Source: an uncultured Alphaproteobacteria bacterium (GTDB lineage: Bacteria; Pseudomonadota; Alphaproteobacteria; HIMB59; GCA-002718135). Taken from it: a stretch of DNA of 64,000 bases. Positions 1 to 9,673 of this stretch are shown here, piece after piece. Position numbers and translations under genes: made by a program. The notes beneath the pieces were generated by a model. The model had not been told where the DNA came from. It ran no database searches and saw nothing but the letters and a program-made list of their open reading frames with translations. The DNA is taken from contig CACGDO010000008.1 of assembly GCA_902571865.1 (NCBI GenBank), forward strand, positions 31,675 to 95,674. Reading direction: 5' to 3'. The number at the start of each line of letters is the position of its first letter. Within the stretch, counting starts at the first letter, position 1.

Positions 1-1
1 A

Positions 2-700
2 GGTGGTATTCATATATTTGGAACAGATAAGGCAGGAAAAGATTTATTTAGCAGAACCTTGAGCGCAATTTATATTTCACTAGCTGTAGGGACACTTGGT
101 GTTTTTATATCATTTGTACTATCCCTAATTATAGGTGGAATATCAGGTTACTATGGTGGATGGATTGATAGTGTATTGCAAATGTTTACTGATGCAATTC
201 GAACGGTTCCGCCAATACCTCTGTTTATGTGTCTTGCTGCCTTTGCGCCATTAGAATGGAGTTCTGAATTACGGTTCTTTTTTATTTCCTGTTTACTTGG
301 ATTAATTTCATGGCCAACACTTGCTAGAAGAGTAAGAACGCATCTACTTAGTGAAAGAAGCCAAGAATATATTCTTGCTGCAAAACTTTGTGGAGCATCA
401 TCTACTCACATTATTATAAGACACTTGTTACCAAGTTTCACGAGCTATATTATTGTCGATTTAGTCATTAGTTTCCCATACATGTTATTATCTGAAACAG
501 CTTTAAGTTTTATAGGACTTGGTTTGAGAGAACCAGTAAACTCTCTAGGTGTACTTTTACAAAATGCAACAAAGGCCGACGTACTTTTAAACTATCAATG
601 GTATTTTATCCCTGTATTTTTCTTAGTCGTATTAATTTTAACATTTGTCTATGTGGGGGATGGATTACGTGATGCAGCTGATCCTCATAAGGTAAAATAA
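2..700 (+). CDS. ABC transporter permease, DppC/OppC type (5' truncated by window edge)
   Basis: Open reading frame continues upstream of the listed 59 start: GGIHIFGTDKAGKDLFSRTLSAIYI..., with the conserved 'FGTDxxGxDLFSR' of DppC-type permeases; hydrophobic segments. Confidence 0.9.
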   Translation, partial: GGIHIFGTDKAGKDLFSRTLSAIYISLAVGTLGVFISFVLSLIIGGISGYYGGWIDSVLQMFTDAIRTVPPIPLFMCLAAFAPLEWSSELRFFFISCLLGLISWPTLARRVRTHLLSERSQEYILAAKLCGASSTHIIIRHLLPSFTSYIIVDLVISFPYMLLSETALSFIGLGLREPVNSLGVLLQNATKADVLLNYQWYFIPVFFLVVLILTFVYVGDGLRDAADPHKVK

Positions 701-701
701 T

Positions 702-1691
702 ATGAGTCATTTATTAGAAGTAAAAAATTTAGATGTAAAATTTGATACTGATGAAGGTAGAATTACTGCAGTTGAAAATATCTCTCTTTCTGTAGATCAA
801 GGTGAAGTACTTGGTATAGTTGGTGAATCCGGATCAGGTAAATCTGTGACTGCTAAATCGATTATGAAATTAAATCCAGGTAATACTTCTTATAATGAAG
901 ACGCAGAAATAATTTTAGACAACGAAAATGTTCTTCAATTTACCTCTAAGCAAGACTTAAAAAAAATAAGAGGTGGTAAAGTATCAATGATTTTTCAAGA
1001 GCCTATGGCAAGTTTTGCTCCAGCAATAAAAATTGGCGCACAAATGGTTGAGCAATTACTAATTCATAAAAATATTAATAAAGAGGAAGCAAAATCAATA
1101 TCCATAAACATGCTAAAAAGAGTAGGCATAGCAGATGCAGAAAAACGGTTTAATCAATATGCATTTGAATTATCTGGGGGAATGCGTCAAAGAGCAATGA
1201 TAGCTATGGCACTATCAACAATGCCTAAACTTTTATTAGCAGATGAGCCAACAACTGCTTTAGATGTAACAATTCAAGCTCAAGTAATTAACCTAATTAA
1301 AGATATTATTAAAGAATATCAAATGGGAGTAATATTTATTACTCACGATCTAGGTGTTATTGCACAGGTAGCTGATCATGTAGCGGTTATGTATTTGGGA
1401 AGTGTAGTGGAGAAAGGTCCAGTAAATGAGATCCTTAAAAACCCAAAACATCCTTATACAAAAGGGCTATTACAAGCTTTACCTGACATAAATAACTTAG
1501 ACGCACCGTTATCTCCAATACCTGGAAACATTCCAAGTCCATTAGATAGACCAACAGGGTGTGTATTTAGAACTAGATGCCCCCATCATAATCCAGAAGG
1601 AAAAGATGGTAAAATAGAAATGAAATTAATTGAAGTTGAACCAGGTCACTGGGTTGATCAATGTGGAATTAAGTGTGGTCAAAATGGGTGA
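702..1691 (+). CDS. Opp/Dpp-type ABC transporter ATP-binding protein (DppD-like)
   Basis: Walker A GESGSGKS, LSGGMRQR signature, LLADEPTTALD, oligopeptide C-terminal motif CVFRTRCPHH. Confidence 0.93.
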   Translation: MSHLLEVKNLDVKFDTDEGRITAVENISLSVDQGEVLGIVGESGSGKSVTAKSIMKLNPGNTSYNEDAEIILDNENVLQFTSKQDLKKIRGGKVSMIFQEPMASFAPAIKIGAQMVEQLLIHKNINKEEAKSISINMLKRVGIADAEKRFNQYAFELSGGMRQRAMIAMALSTMPKLLLADEPTTALDVTIQAQVINLIKDIIKEYQMGVIFITHDLGVIAQVADHVAVMYLGSVVEKGPVNEILKNPKHPYTKGLLQALPDINNLDAPLSPIPGNIPSPLDRPTGCVFRTRCPHHNPEGKDGKIEMKLIEVEPGHWVDQCGIKCGQNG

Positions 1692-2670
1692 TAATTTAAT
1701 TTCAGTAAATAATGTTTCAGTAAATTTTGATTATCAAGAAAATTTTATTTCAAAAAAACAAAAAATACATGCTGTAAACAATATCAATATCAAAATTAAA
1801 AAAGGATCTTTTTTTGGTTTAGTTGGTGAATCTGGTTCAGGAAAAACTACTCTTGGTAGAGCAATACTTGGAGCTAATAAAATTAGTTCTGGAAATGTTA
1901 TTTTTCATGACGATGAAAAAGATTATGATTTAACAGATATGAACAAACAAGATTTAAAAGAATATAGAAAAAAAGCTCAATTAATTTTTCAAGATCCTTA
2001 TGCTGCTTTAAGTCCAAGAATGACAGTGAGGGATATTATTGCAGAGCCTTTAGAAGTGATGAAAATAACAAACTCAAGACAAGAAACTGATGAAAGAGTA
2101 AGAGACATTGCTTCAAAATGTAGATTAAATATTGAGCATTTAAGAAGATTTCCTCATGCATTTTCTGGAGGACAAAGACAAAGAATATCAATTGCAAGAG
2201 CCTTAGTAAGTAATCCAAAATTTATAGTAGCAGACGAAAGTGTTGCTGCTTTAGATGTATCAATACAAGCAGATATATTAAATCTTTTAAAACAACTTCA
2301 AACCGAGCTTAACTTAACTTATTTATTCATAAGTCATGATTTAAGTGTAGTAGCTCATGTATGTGATGTTGTTGCAGTTATGTATTTGGGGCACATAGTT
2401 GAAATGGGACCCTCAAGAGAATTATTTAAGAATCCAAAACATTCTTACACAAAGGCACTATTATCTTCTATTCCATCAATTGATCCAGAGAAAAGATCTG
2501 AAGCTATAGAACTAAAGGGAGAAATTCCTAGTGCATTAAATCCACCTCCAGGTTGTGTGTTTAGAACCAGATGTCCTAATCCTGGAGTAGATTGCAAAGG
2601 TGGAGAAATAAAAATGGGCCTTATTGAAGTTGAACCAGGTCACTGGGTCGATCAGTGTTGTGCTCTATAA
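1684..2670 (+). CDS. Opp/Dpp-type ABC transporter ATP-binding protein (DppF-like)
   Basis: Walker A GESGSGKT, FSGGQRQR, C-terminal CVFRTRCP; likely start is ATG 1684 (MGDNLISVNN), not 1630. Confidence 0.92.
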   Translation: MGDNLISVNNVSVNFDYQENFISKKQKIHAVNNINIKIKKGSFFGLVGESGSGKTTLGRAILGANKISSGNVIFHDDEKDYDLTDMNKQDLKEYRKKAQLIFQDPYAALSPRMTVRDIIAEPLEVMKITNSRQETDERVRDIASKCRLNIEHLRRFPHAFSGGQRQRISIARALVSNPKFIVADESVAALDVSIQADILNLLKQLQTELNLTYLFISHDLSVVAHVCDVVAVMYLGHIVEMGPSRELFKNPKHSYTKALLSSIPSIDPEKRSEAIELKGEIPSALNPPPGCVFRTRCPNPGVDCKGGEIKMGLIEVEPGHWVDQCCAL

Positions 2671-2688
2671 GTAGTTTTTATAATTGTA

Positions 2689-3678
2689 ATGAAAAATATA
2701 GCATTTATTGGAACCTCTCATATTCATACACCAAATTTTATTTCTAAGGTAATTTCAAACATTAAAATTAATTGTATTGGTGTTTGGGACAAAGACAAGA
2801 ACAGGTCAAAAAGTGACTCAGAAAAACTGAAATGTAAGAATTATGATAACTATATTGATTTATTGAAAGAACCTAATTTAGATGGTGTTATTGTGTGTTC
2901 AGAAACTAATTTGCACTATGAATTAGTTAAACAGATTACCGAGAATAAAAAAAACTGTTTTATAGAAAAACCTTTGGGGATAGGAAAAAAAGATTCTTTT
3001 GAAATGGCAAATCTTATTGAGTCTTCAAATATTATTTTTCAAACTGGATATTTCATGAGAAGCAATCCTGTTTACATAAAACTTAAAGAATTAATTGCTG
3101 CTAATTATTTTGGCGAAATTTCAAGAATTCGACTCATTAATTGTCACGATGGTCTTATGAGGGATATTTTCAAAAACTATCAATGGATGACAGATCCTAA
3201 GGTTGCAGGCGTTGGAGCTTTTGGTGATTTAGGAACACATGTTTTAGATCTTCTTTTATGGTTTTTTTCTGATGTTGAGTCAGTGAGCGCAACCTTTACA
3301 AAAGTATATAATCAATATCCAGATTGTGAAGAAAGTGGAGAAGCTTTAATAAAATTTAAAAGCGGGTTGATAGCTAGTATTGCTGCGGGATGGATAGATG
3401 TAGCTCAGCCTTATACTATTTTTGTAAGTGGAACGAAAGCTCACGCAAGAACAACGAATGAGCAATTAATTATAAACGAAAATAAGGAAGGTAAAAAAAT
3501 AGAAAGAATAGAAGAAAATTTACCAGAAACATTGCCTCATGCATTTGATTTGTTTCTCAATTCATTAATTGATAACAATACTAAAAATCTAGTTACTCCT
3601 ACAGAAGCAGCATTGAGAAGTAGTATAATGGAATCAATTTACCAATCGGAAAAAGAAAAAAAATGGATAAATACCTAA
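2689..3678 (+). CDS. Gfo/Idh/MocA family oxidoreductase
   Basis: N-terminal Rossmann fold, 'NCFIEKPLG' EKP motif, 'GDLGTHVLDLL'. Confidence 0.85.
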   Translation: MKNIAFIGTSHIHTPNFISKVISNIKINCIGVWDKDKNRSKSDSEKLKCKNYDNYIDLLKEPNLDGVIVCSETNLHYELVKQITENKKNCFIEKPLGIGKKDSFEMANLIESSNIIFQTGYFMRSNPVYIKLKELIAANYFGEISRIRLINCHDGLMRDIFKNYQWMTDPKVAGVGAFGDLGTHVLDLLLWFFSDVESVSATFTKVYNQYPDCEESGEALIKFKSGLIASIAAGWIDVAQPYTIFVSGTKAHARTTNEQLIINENKEGKKIERIEENLPETLPHAFDLFLNSLIDNNTKNLVTPTEAALRSSIMESIYQSEKEKKWINT

Positions 3679-3694
3679 ATTAAAAAATATAAAT

Positions 3695-4753
3695 ATGAGT
3701 AAAATAAAAGTTGGCATTATTGGCGTTGGGGGTATTGCAAAGTTACATGTACCTGGTTGGCGCATGTCAGAACATGCAGAATTAATAGCAGGTTCCGATA
3801 TAAATAATTCTATTCTTGAAGATTGGGGTAATATAAATCAAATAAAAAAATTATATCTTGATCCCTTAGATATGATTAATGATCCAGATATAGATGTAAT
3901 AGATATTTGTGCGCCTAATAACTATCATTGTGATTTAGCAATTAAAGCAATGCAAGCTGGCAAAGATGTTTTATGTGAAAAACCTTTAGCTCCAAATGCC
4001 TCACAAATAAAAAAAATGATTGAAGTAAGAGATCAAACGAAAAAAAAATTAATGTGTGCTCAACACTTTAGATTCAGAAAAGATTCTCAATTAATAAAAG
4101 ATCAATCCAGATCAATTGGTTCGATATATCATGCACGTTCTTGGATGCTTAGAAGAAATTTTTTACCAGTCTCACTTGGTTTTTTAAAAAAAGAAAATTC
4201 AGGGGGAGGGCCTTGTATTGATATAGGGGTGCACGTATTAGATTTAACTCTTTGGTTTATGAACAATCCAGAACCACTTTCTGTGACGGGTGTCTCAAAA
4301 ACTGAATTAGCAAAGCAGCCAAATTCTTTTAGTTACAATGGACAGTACGATAAGGAAGCAATGAACGTTGAAGATTTTGCAGCTGCGTTTGTTAGGTTTA
4401 AAAATGGTGCAACATTAATGCTTGAAGTATCATGGATGCTTCATCATAAACTGCCAGAAGATAAAATAGAAGATATGCAGGTATGGTTATATGGAAGAGA
4501 AGCTGGTTTACATTGGCCTAATTGTGAGATTATAAAAAATGATATCAATTCTCAAACTCACATAACTAAAAAAATTGAAGGAAATTTACAAGACACTATT
4601 GAACCTCATGCCAAAGAATGTATCGAGTTTGCAGAGTTTGTTGCAAACGATCAACCAGTTACTATTCCAGCTGAACATTCTCTACAAGTAATGAAAATTT
4701 TAGCTGGAATTTATAAAAGTCAAGAAGTAGGAAAAGAAATTATTTTAGAATAA
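3695..4753 (+). CDS. Gfo/Idh/MocA family oxidoreductase
   Basis: GIIGVGGIAKLHVPGW, 'KDVLCEKPLA', 'CIDIGVHVLDLTLWFM'. Confidence 0.9.
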   Translation: MSKIKVGIIGVGGIAKLHVPGWRMSEHAELIAGSDINNSILEDWGNINQIKKLYLDPLDMINDPDIDVIDICAPNNYHCDLAIKAMQAGKDVLCEKPLAPNASQIKKMIEVRDQTKKKLMCAQHFRFRKDSQLIKDQSRSIGSIYHARSWMLRRNFLPVSLGFLKKENSGGGPCIDIGVHVLDLTLWFMNNPEPLSVTGVSKTELAKQPNSFSYNGQYDKEAMNVEDFAAAFVRFKNGATLMLEVSWMLHHKLPEDKIEDMQVWLYGREAGLHWPNCEIIKNDINSQTHITKKIEGNLQDTIEPHAKECIEFAEFVANDQPVTIPAEHSLQVMKILAGIYKSQEVGKEIILE

Positions 4754-4766
4754 TAGATTATGAATA

Positions 4767-5666
4767 ATGAAAAATAATTTATTATTAGCTGTTATATTAT
4801 CACTCTCAGGTTTGTTTTTATTGGATTGTATGGGGATTGCGATAAAGTTTTTACGAAACGAATATCCAGCAGCTCAACTTTCTGTTTTTAGAAATTTATT
4901 TGGAATGATCCCATGTGTTATTGCTTTATATTTTTCACATGATTGGCATCAAAATGGTAGAAAAATAAAAATAACGCAATGGAAGTTAGGATTATTCCGC
5001 GGAGTATTTGTAGCATTGGCTCAATTATGTCTCTATACTTCTTATGCTTACTTACCTTTTGCTTTAGTCGCTACCATGGAATACACTGGACCCATGATGG
5101 TCACCCTTCTTGCGATTCCTTTATTAGGTGAAAAATTTGGTTGGTACAAAATGAGTGCAGTAATTTCTGGTTTTGCAGGTATCGTTTTAATTATGCAACC
5201 TTGGTCATCAGACTTTAATTATATGTTACTACTTCCTATACTCGCTGCTTTTGGATATTCATTAGCAAGGGTAACATCCTTAAGTTTTGAGGATCATGTT
5301 CCTTCACCACTTATCAATTTGTATGGTCAAACAGGGACAATCATAGTTGCATGTATGTTAGTAGTGTTTTTTGGTATGTGGGAAAATTTCAAAAGTATAA
5401 ATGATTTCTTAGTAGTTTGTGTAATGGGGATTGCAGGAGGATCTGGAACTTTACTTTTAATATATGGTGCTAGAAAAGCAGAACTTAGTAAAATTATGCC
5501 ATTTGATTATATCGAGATATTTTTTGCACTTATTTTAGGTTGGATATTTTTTGCAGAATGGCCAGTTGATCAACTCTTCCCAGGTGCTTTTTTCATAGTT
5601 TTAGGTGGATTAATCATTTATCTTCAACAAAGAAAAAATAATTTTCAAAGATTAAGGAAAACATAA
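4767..5666 (+). CDS. EamA/DMT-family transporter
   Basis: About 10 hydrophobic segments, EamA-like repeats (FRNLFGMIPC..., LGEKFGWYKMSAVISGFAGIVLI). Confidence 0.85.
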   Translation: MKNNLLLAVILSLSGLFLLDCMGIAIKFLRNEYPAAQLSVFRNLFGMIPCVIALYFSHDWHQNGRKIKITQWKLGLFRGVFVALAQLCLYTSYAYLPFALVATMEYTGPMMVTLLAIPLLGEKFGWYKMSAVISGFAGIVLIMQPWSSDFNYMLLLPILAAFGYSLARVTSLSFEDHVPSPLINLYGQTGTIIVACMLVVFFGMWENFKSINDFLVVCVMGIAGGSGTLLLIYGARKAELSKIMPFDYIEIFFALILGWIFFAEWPVDQLFPGAFFIVLGGLIIYLQQRKNNFQRLRKT

Positions 5667-6718
5667 TGGAATATAAAATTACCAAACTTCAAAATGATAA
5701 AGGTTTAGATATTGACATAGTTAATATTATTAACTCAAACAATTATAGTTTTAGTTTTTATACTTATGGTGGTTATATGAGTGAAATTTGTATTCCAATT
5801 TCTTCGAATGTTTCTGAAACAGAGGATGTTTTATTAGGTTATGGTAATTTAGATGATTGCCTGGAAGCTCATGGATATTTCAATTCAATTATCGGAAGAG
5901 TTTGTAATAGAATAGGGCAAAGTAAATTTACTCTTAATGGGAAAGAATATAATTTATATTCCAATACTGAACCTGATCATCTTCATGGTGGAGAGGTAGG
6001 TTTCAATAAAAAGATTTGGAAAATAGCCGATATTAAAAAAACAAGCCAAAGTATAAAAGTAGAGCTCACTTACCAGTCTAAACATTTAGAAGAAAATTAT
6101 CCAGGCAACCTAAATTGTAAAACTATTTACGAACTTAATAATAATAACGAAATTCTAATTTCCTTTAATGCTACTACAGATCAAGATACTATTGTTAATA
6201 TGACTAATCATAACTATTGGAATTTCCATGGCCATAAAGATAATTATAAAAATATTACTGACCATGTTGTAAGAATATCATCTAATCAAATTTGCGAAAC
6301 TGATGAGGGATCAATTCCTACTGGTAAATTATTCGATGTAGTTAATACAAAATATGATCTTAATAATTCATTTGAAATAAATAAATCTTTTTTAGATGGC
6401 GGTGGTATTGATCACAATTATGTTCTCAAGGATTATTCTATTGATCAATCTATAGCTTCCATCTACAGTAATATTACTGGTATGGGAGTTGAATACTCGA
6501 CTGATCAACCTGGAATACAATTTTATACTGGTAATATGATGAAAGATTCATATCATGGCAAACATAATCGAAATTATGGATTACAATATGGTATGTGTCT
6601 CGAGACGCAAATTTTTCCAGATGCTATTAATCAACCAAATTTTCCATCAACTATATTAAAAGTAGGCGAAACATATAATTCAAATACAAAAATAAAATTA
6701 AGAAATGATTTTAAATAA
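5666..6718 (+). CDS. aldose 1-epimerase (GalM-like)
   Basis: NRIGQSKFTLNGKEYNL, DHLHGG, MTNHNYWNFHG, GIQFYTGN: GalM motifs. Confidence 0.88.
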   Translation: MEYKITKLQNDKGLDIDIVNIINSNNYSFSFYTYGGYMSEICIPISSNVSETEDVLLGYGNLDDCLEAHGYFNSIIGRVCNRIGQSKFTLNGKEYNLYSNTEPDHLHGGEVGFNKKIWKIADIKKTSQSIKVELTYQSKHLEENYPGNLNCKTIYELNNNNEILISFNATTDQDTIVNMTNHNYWNFHGHKDNYKNITDHVVRISSNQICETDEGSIPTGKLFDVVNTKYDLNNSFEINKSFLDGGGIDHNYVLKDYSIDQSIASIYSNITGMGVEYSTDQPGIQFYTGNMMKDSYHGKHNRNYGLQYGMCLETQIFPDAINQPNFPSTILKVGETYNSNTKIKLRNDFK

Positions 6719-6764
6719 ATTAATTTATTGTTTTATAATTTTATATCTATAGACATCCGCATAA

Positions 6765-7265
6765 ATGAAAATCAGTAAAAAAATCATCGATAATTTAAAA
6801 AAAGGTGGAGTAGATTTTTACTTAAGTGTTCCTTGTAAGTTATTAGCCAACATGATTGATATTCTTGAAAATGATAAAGATGTTTATTATTCAGCTGTAC
6901 CAAGAGAGGAAGAAGGTATGGGTATTTGTGCTGGAGCTTATTTAGGAAATAAATTCCCATGTATAATGATGCAGAATACAGGGATTGGAAATTCAGTGAA
7001 TGCAATTGTTTCTCTATTACAATTATATCAAATGCCTGTTGTTTTTTTAATTAGTTACAGGGGTACACCTGGTGAGCCAGTAGGAGCACAAGGTGGAATG
7101 GCTAAAATAACTGAAGATATTTTACAAACTTTAAGAATACCTATGTTGCATTGTTCTTCAGAAAATGATCTTGAGAAAATTTCAACATTTAGCAAACATG
7201 CCAAAGTTGTTGAATCACCAGTAGCTATTTTATGTGATTTCAATTTAATGAAAGATGATAAATGA
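6765..7265 (+). CDS. comD: sulfopyruvate decarboxylase alpha subunit-like (ComD), ThDP-binding
   Basis: 'VPREEEGMGICAGAYLGNKFPCIMMQNTGIGNSVNAI' and 'SYRGTPGEPVGAQGGM' match the ComD / phosphonopyruvate decarboxylase pattern as I know it. Confidence 0.8.
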   Translation: MKISKKIIDNLKKGGVDFYLSVPCKLLANMIDILENDKDVYYSAVPREEEGMGICAGAYLGNKFPCIMMQNTGIGNSVNAIVSLLQLYQMPVVFLISYRGTPGEPVGAQGGMAKITEDILQTLRIPMLHCSSENDLEKISTFSKHAKVVESPVAILCDFNLMKDDK

Positions 7266-7831
7266 ACCGTTTTGACTTATTAAATAAAATACAAAAAATT
7301 CTTAAAGAGAACCTAGTTATTTGTAATATAGGTCTTCCGTCTCAAGAATTATATAAAATTAGTGATCAACCAAATTTTTTTTATATGTTAGGCAGTATGG
7401 GCTTATCATCTTCTATTGGCTTAGGCTTGGCACTATCCCAAAATAAACACGTTATTAGTATAGATGGTGATGGGTCTGTTTTAATGAATATGAATACACT
7501 AGCAACAATTGGAAATAGAGCACCATCAAATTATACTTTATTAATAATTGATAATGGATCATATGGATCAACAGGAGATCAAAGGACTTTTACTGATGAA
7601 AATACTTCTTTAAAAGATGTTGCAATAGGCGCTGGTTGTAACAATGTAGTTGAATGTTCTGGAGATGAAACAGTAAATGAATTATCAAAGGCTATTGAAG
7701 ATCAAAATAATTCTTACGTAATTATCTCTAAAATTAATTCTGGAAATGTCAAAATTGATCCAATTCCTCTCAACCCTATAACGATCAGAGATAGATTTAG
7801 AAAGTTTATAGGTATAGTTAAATACCTCTAA
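7262..7831 (+). CDS. comE: sulfopyruvate decarboxylase beta subunit-like (ComE), ThDP-binding
   Basis: 'FYMLGSMGLSSSIGLGLAL' and the ThDP motif 'IDGDGSVLMNMNTLATIGN...DNGSYGSTGDQ'; ATGA overlap with the preceding gene. Confidence 0.8.
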   Translation: MNRFDLLNKIQKILKENLVICNIGLPSQELYKISDQPNFFYMLGSMGLSSSIGLGLALSQNKHVISIDGDGSVLMNMNTLATIGNRAPSNYTLLIIDNGSYGSTGDQRTFTDENTSLKDVAIGAGCNNVVECSGDETVNELSKAIEDQNNSYVIISKINSGNVKIDPIPLNPITIRDRFRKFIGIVKYL

Positions 7832-7841
7832 ATAAATATTT

Positions 7842-8747
7842 ATGATCATTTGTGCAGGATCAATATTTTTAGATAATATTAGTAGGATAGATCAGTTTCC
7901 AAAAAAACCAATTAAAGTTTTATCTAAAGGTATTGATAAAAGGTTAGGTGGTTCAGCAGCAGTATCAGCATTTACTGCTAAAAAATTAGGTTGTGAAACT
8001 AAATTTATTGGAAAATTTGGAGATGATGATGCTTCTGTTTTCTTAAAAAATGAATTTAAAAAATTTTCAATTAATATCAATAAATCTATTTCAATAAAAA
8101 AATGTAAATCCTCACAAAGTTTTGTAATTGAAGATTTAAATGGTGAAAGATTGCTAGCTGCTTATAATGACCCAAAGTTACTTAATTATAAGAAAATACC
8201 AAATTTAGATTTTAGAAAAAAAGATATTTATGCAGTAGATATGAGGTGGATTAGAATAGCGACTGAAATTGCCAGAAAGACTAACAAAAATAATATTAAA
8301 TGTGTTGCAGATTTAGATAATTTTAAAAAAACATCACGTATATCACAAATTGTTAAAAATGCTTCCCATCCCATATTTTCTGAAGAGGGTTTAAAAACAT
8401 ATAAGCGAAATTCAAATATGAAAACTGCTCTTTTTGAAATATTTAATGAAACACAAAAATTTGTAGCGGTTACATTAGGCTCCCAAGGCGTTCTTTGGGT
8501 AGATAACAATTCATTGTATCACTGTAAAATTCCAAAAGTTAAAACAGTTGAAACAAATTGTGCAGGAGATGTATTTCATGGAGCTTTCGCATCAGCCTTA
8601 TCTCTAAATAAATCAAATATAGAAAGTATTATTTTTGCATCTGCCACTGCAACTTTAAAATGTATGCAAAGTGGGGGTATATATTCAATACCTAAAATTA
8701 GTTTAGTTAATAAATTTTCAAAAAAAATAAAAATTAGTAAAATTTAA
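7842..8747 (+). CDS. PfkB-family sugar kinase, resembling sulfofructose kinase YihV
   Basis: PfkB fold (LGGSAAVSAFTAKKLG, NCAGDVFHGAF); 'KSSQS...NGER', 'DMRW', 'FSEEGL', 'LKC...GG..IP' parallel remembered E. coli YihV motifs. Confidence 0.75.
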   Translation: MIICAGSIFLDNISRIDQFPKKPIKVLSKGIDKRLGGSAAVSAFTAKKLGCETKFIGKFGDDDASVFLKNEFKKFSININKSISIKKCKSSQSFVIEDLNGERLLAAYNDPKLLNYKKIPNLDFRKKDIYAVDMRWIRIATEIARKTNKNNIKCVADLDNFKKTSRISQIVKNASHPIFSEEGLKTYKRNSNMKTALFEIFNETQKFVAVTLGSQGVLWVDNNSLYHCKIPKVKTVETNCAGDVFHGAFASALSLNKSNIESIIFASATATLKCMQSGGIYSIPKISLVNKFSKKIKISKI

Positions 8748-9670
8748 TGATAAATATTTTAATTACAGAATTTATAGATCCAGAAGCATTAAAAATATTA
8801 AGTAAAGATTTTAATGTAATCTATAAAAAAGATATTTGGGAAAATTCTGATTATTTAAAAAAAGAAATTAATAAATTTGATGGAATAATTGTAAGAAATA
8901 AAACAAATTTAAATCAATCTATTTTAGAGAAAGCAGCAAATTTAAAGTACATTGGTAGACTTGGTGTAGGTCTAGATAATATTGACACTGAATACTGTAA
9001 AAAAAATAATATATTTGTTCAACCAGCCACTGGGATGAATGCTGACTCTGTAGCAGAATATGTAATAAGCTCTTCACTTAGCCTATTAAAGAAAACAAAG
9101 CAAATAAATGAAAAAACACAAAGTGGGCAATGGCCTAGAACGTCAATTACTACGAATGAGTTAAGGGGAAAAATTTTAGGTCTAATAGGATTTGGTGATA
9201 TAGCAAAAAAAGTTTTAAAACTTATAAATGCATTTGAAGTTACTACTATTGCATTTGACCCTTTTATAACCTCTCAAGAAATGGAAGAACATAATGTTAA
9301 AAAAGTAACTTTTGAAAATATTCTTTCTTTAGCTGATATAATTTCTATACATGTACCGTTAAATAATGAAACGAAATATTTATTTGATAAAAAAATATTT
9401 CAAAAAATGAATAACAAACCAATTATAATTAATTCATCAAGAGGAGGAATTATAAACGAAATAGATCTACTTGAAGCATATAAGAATAATTATGTTTCAG
9501 GATTTGCATTAGATGTTTATGAACATGAGCCAGTAAACAAAATATTTTTAAAAAATATTACAAACGATATGAATTGTATTTTATCACCTCATATTGCAGG
9601 GGTTACAGAAGAATCCAATACTAGAGTAAGTGAGTTTATTATGAATAAAACAAACGAATTTTTTTCATAA
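8747..9670 (+). CDS. D-isomer-specific 2-hydroxyacid dehydrogenase (PGDH-like; resembles (S)-sulfolactate dehydrogenase SlcC)
   Basis: IGRLGVGLDNID, ILGLIGFGDIAKKV, NSSRGGIINE, ALDVYEHEP, LSPHIAG. Confidence 0.85.
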   Translation: MINILITEFIDPEALKILSKDFNVIYKKDIWENSDYLKKEINKFDGIIVRNKTNLNQSILEKAANLKYIGRLGVGLDNIDTEYCKKNNIFVQPATGMNADSVAEYVISSSLSLLKKTKQINEKTQSGQWPRTSITTNELRGKILGLIGFGDIAKKVLKLINAFEVTTIAFDPFITSQEMEEHNVKKVTFENILSLADIISIHVPLNNETKYLFDKKIFQKMNNKPIIINSSRGGIINEIDLLEAYKNNYVSGFALDVYEHEPVNKIFLKNITNDMNCILSPHIAGVTEESNTRVSEFIMNKTNEFFS

Positions 9671-9673
9671 TTT

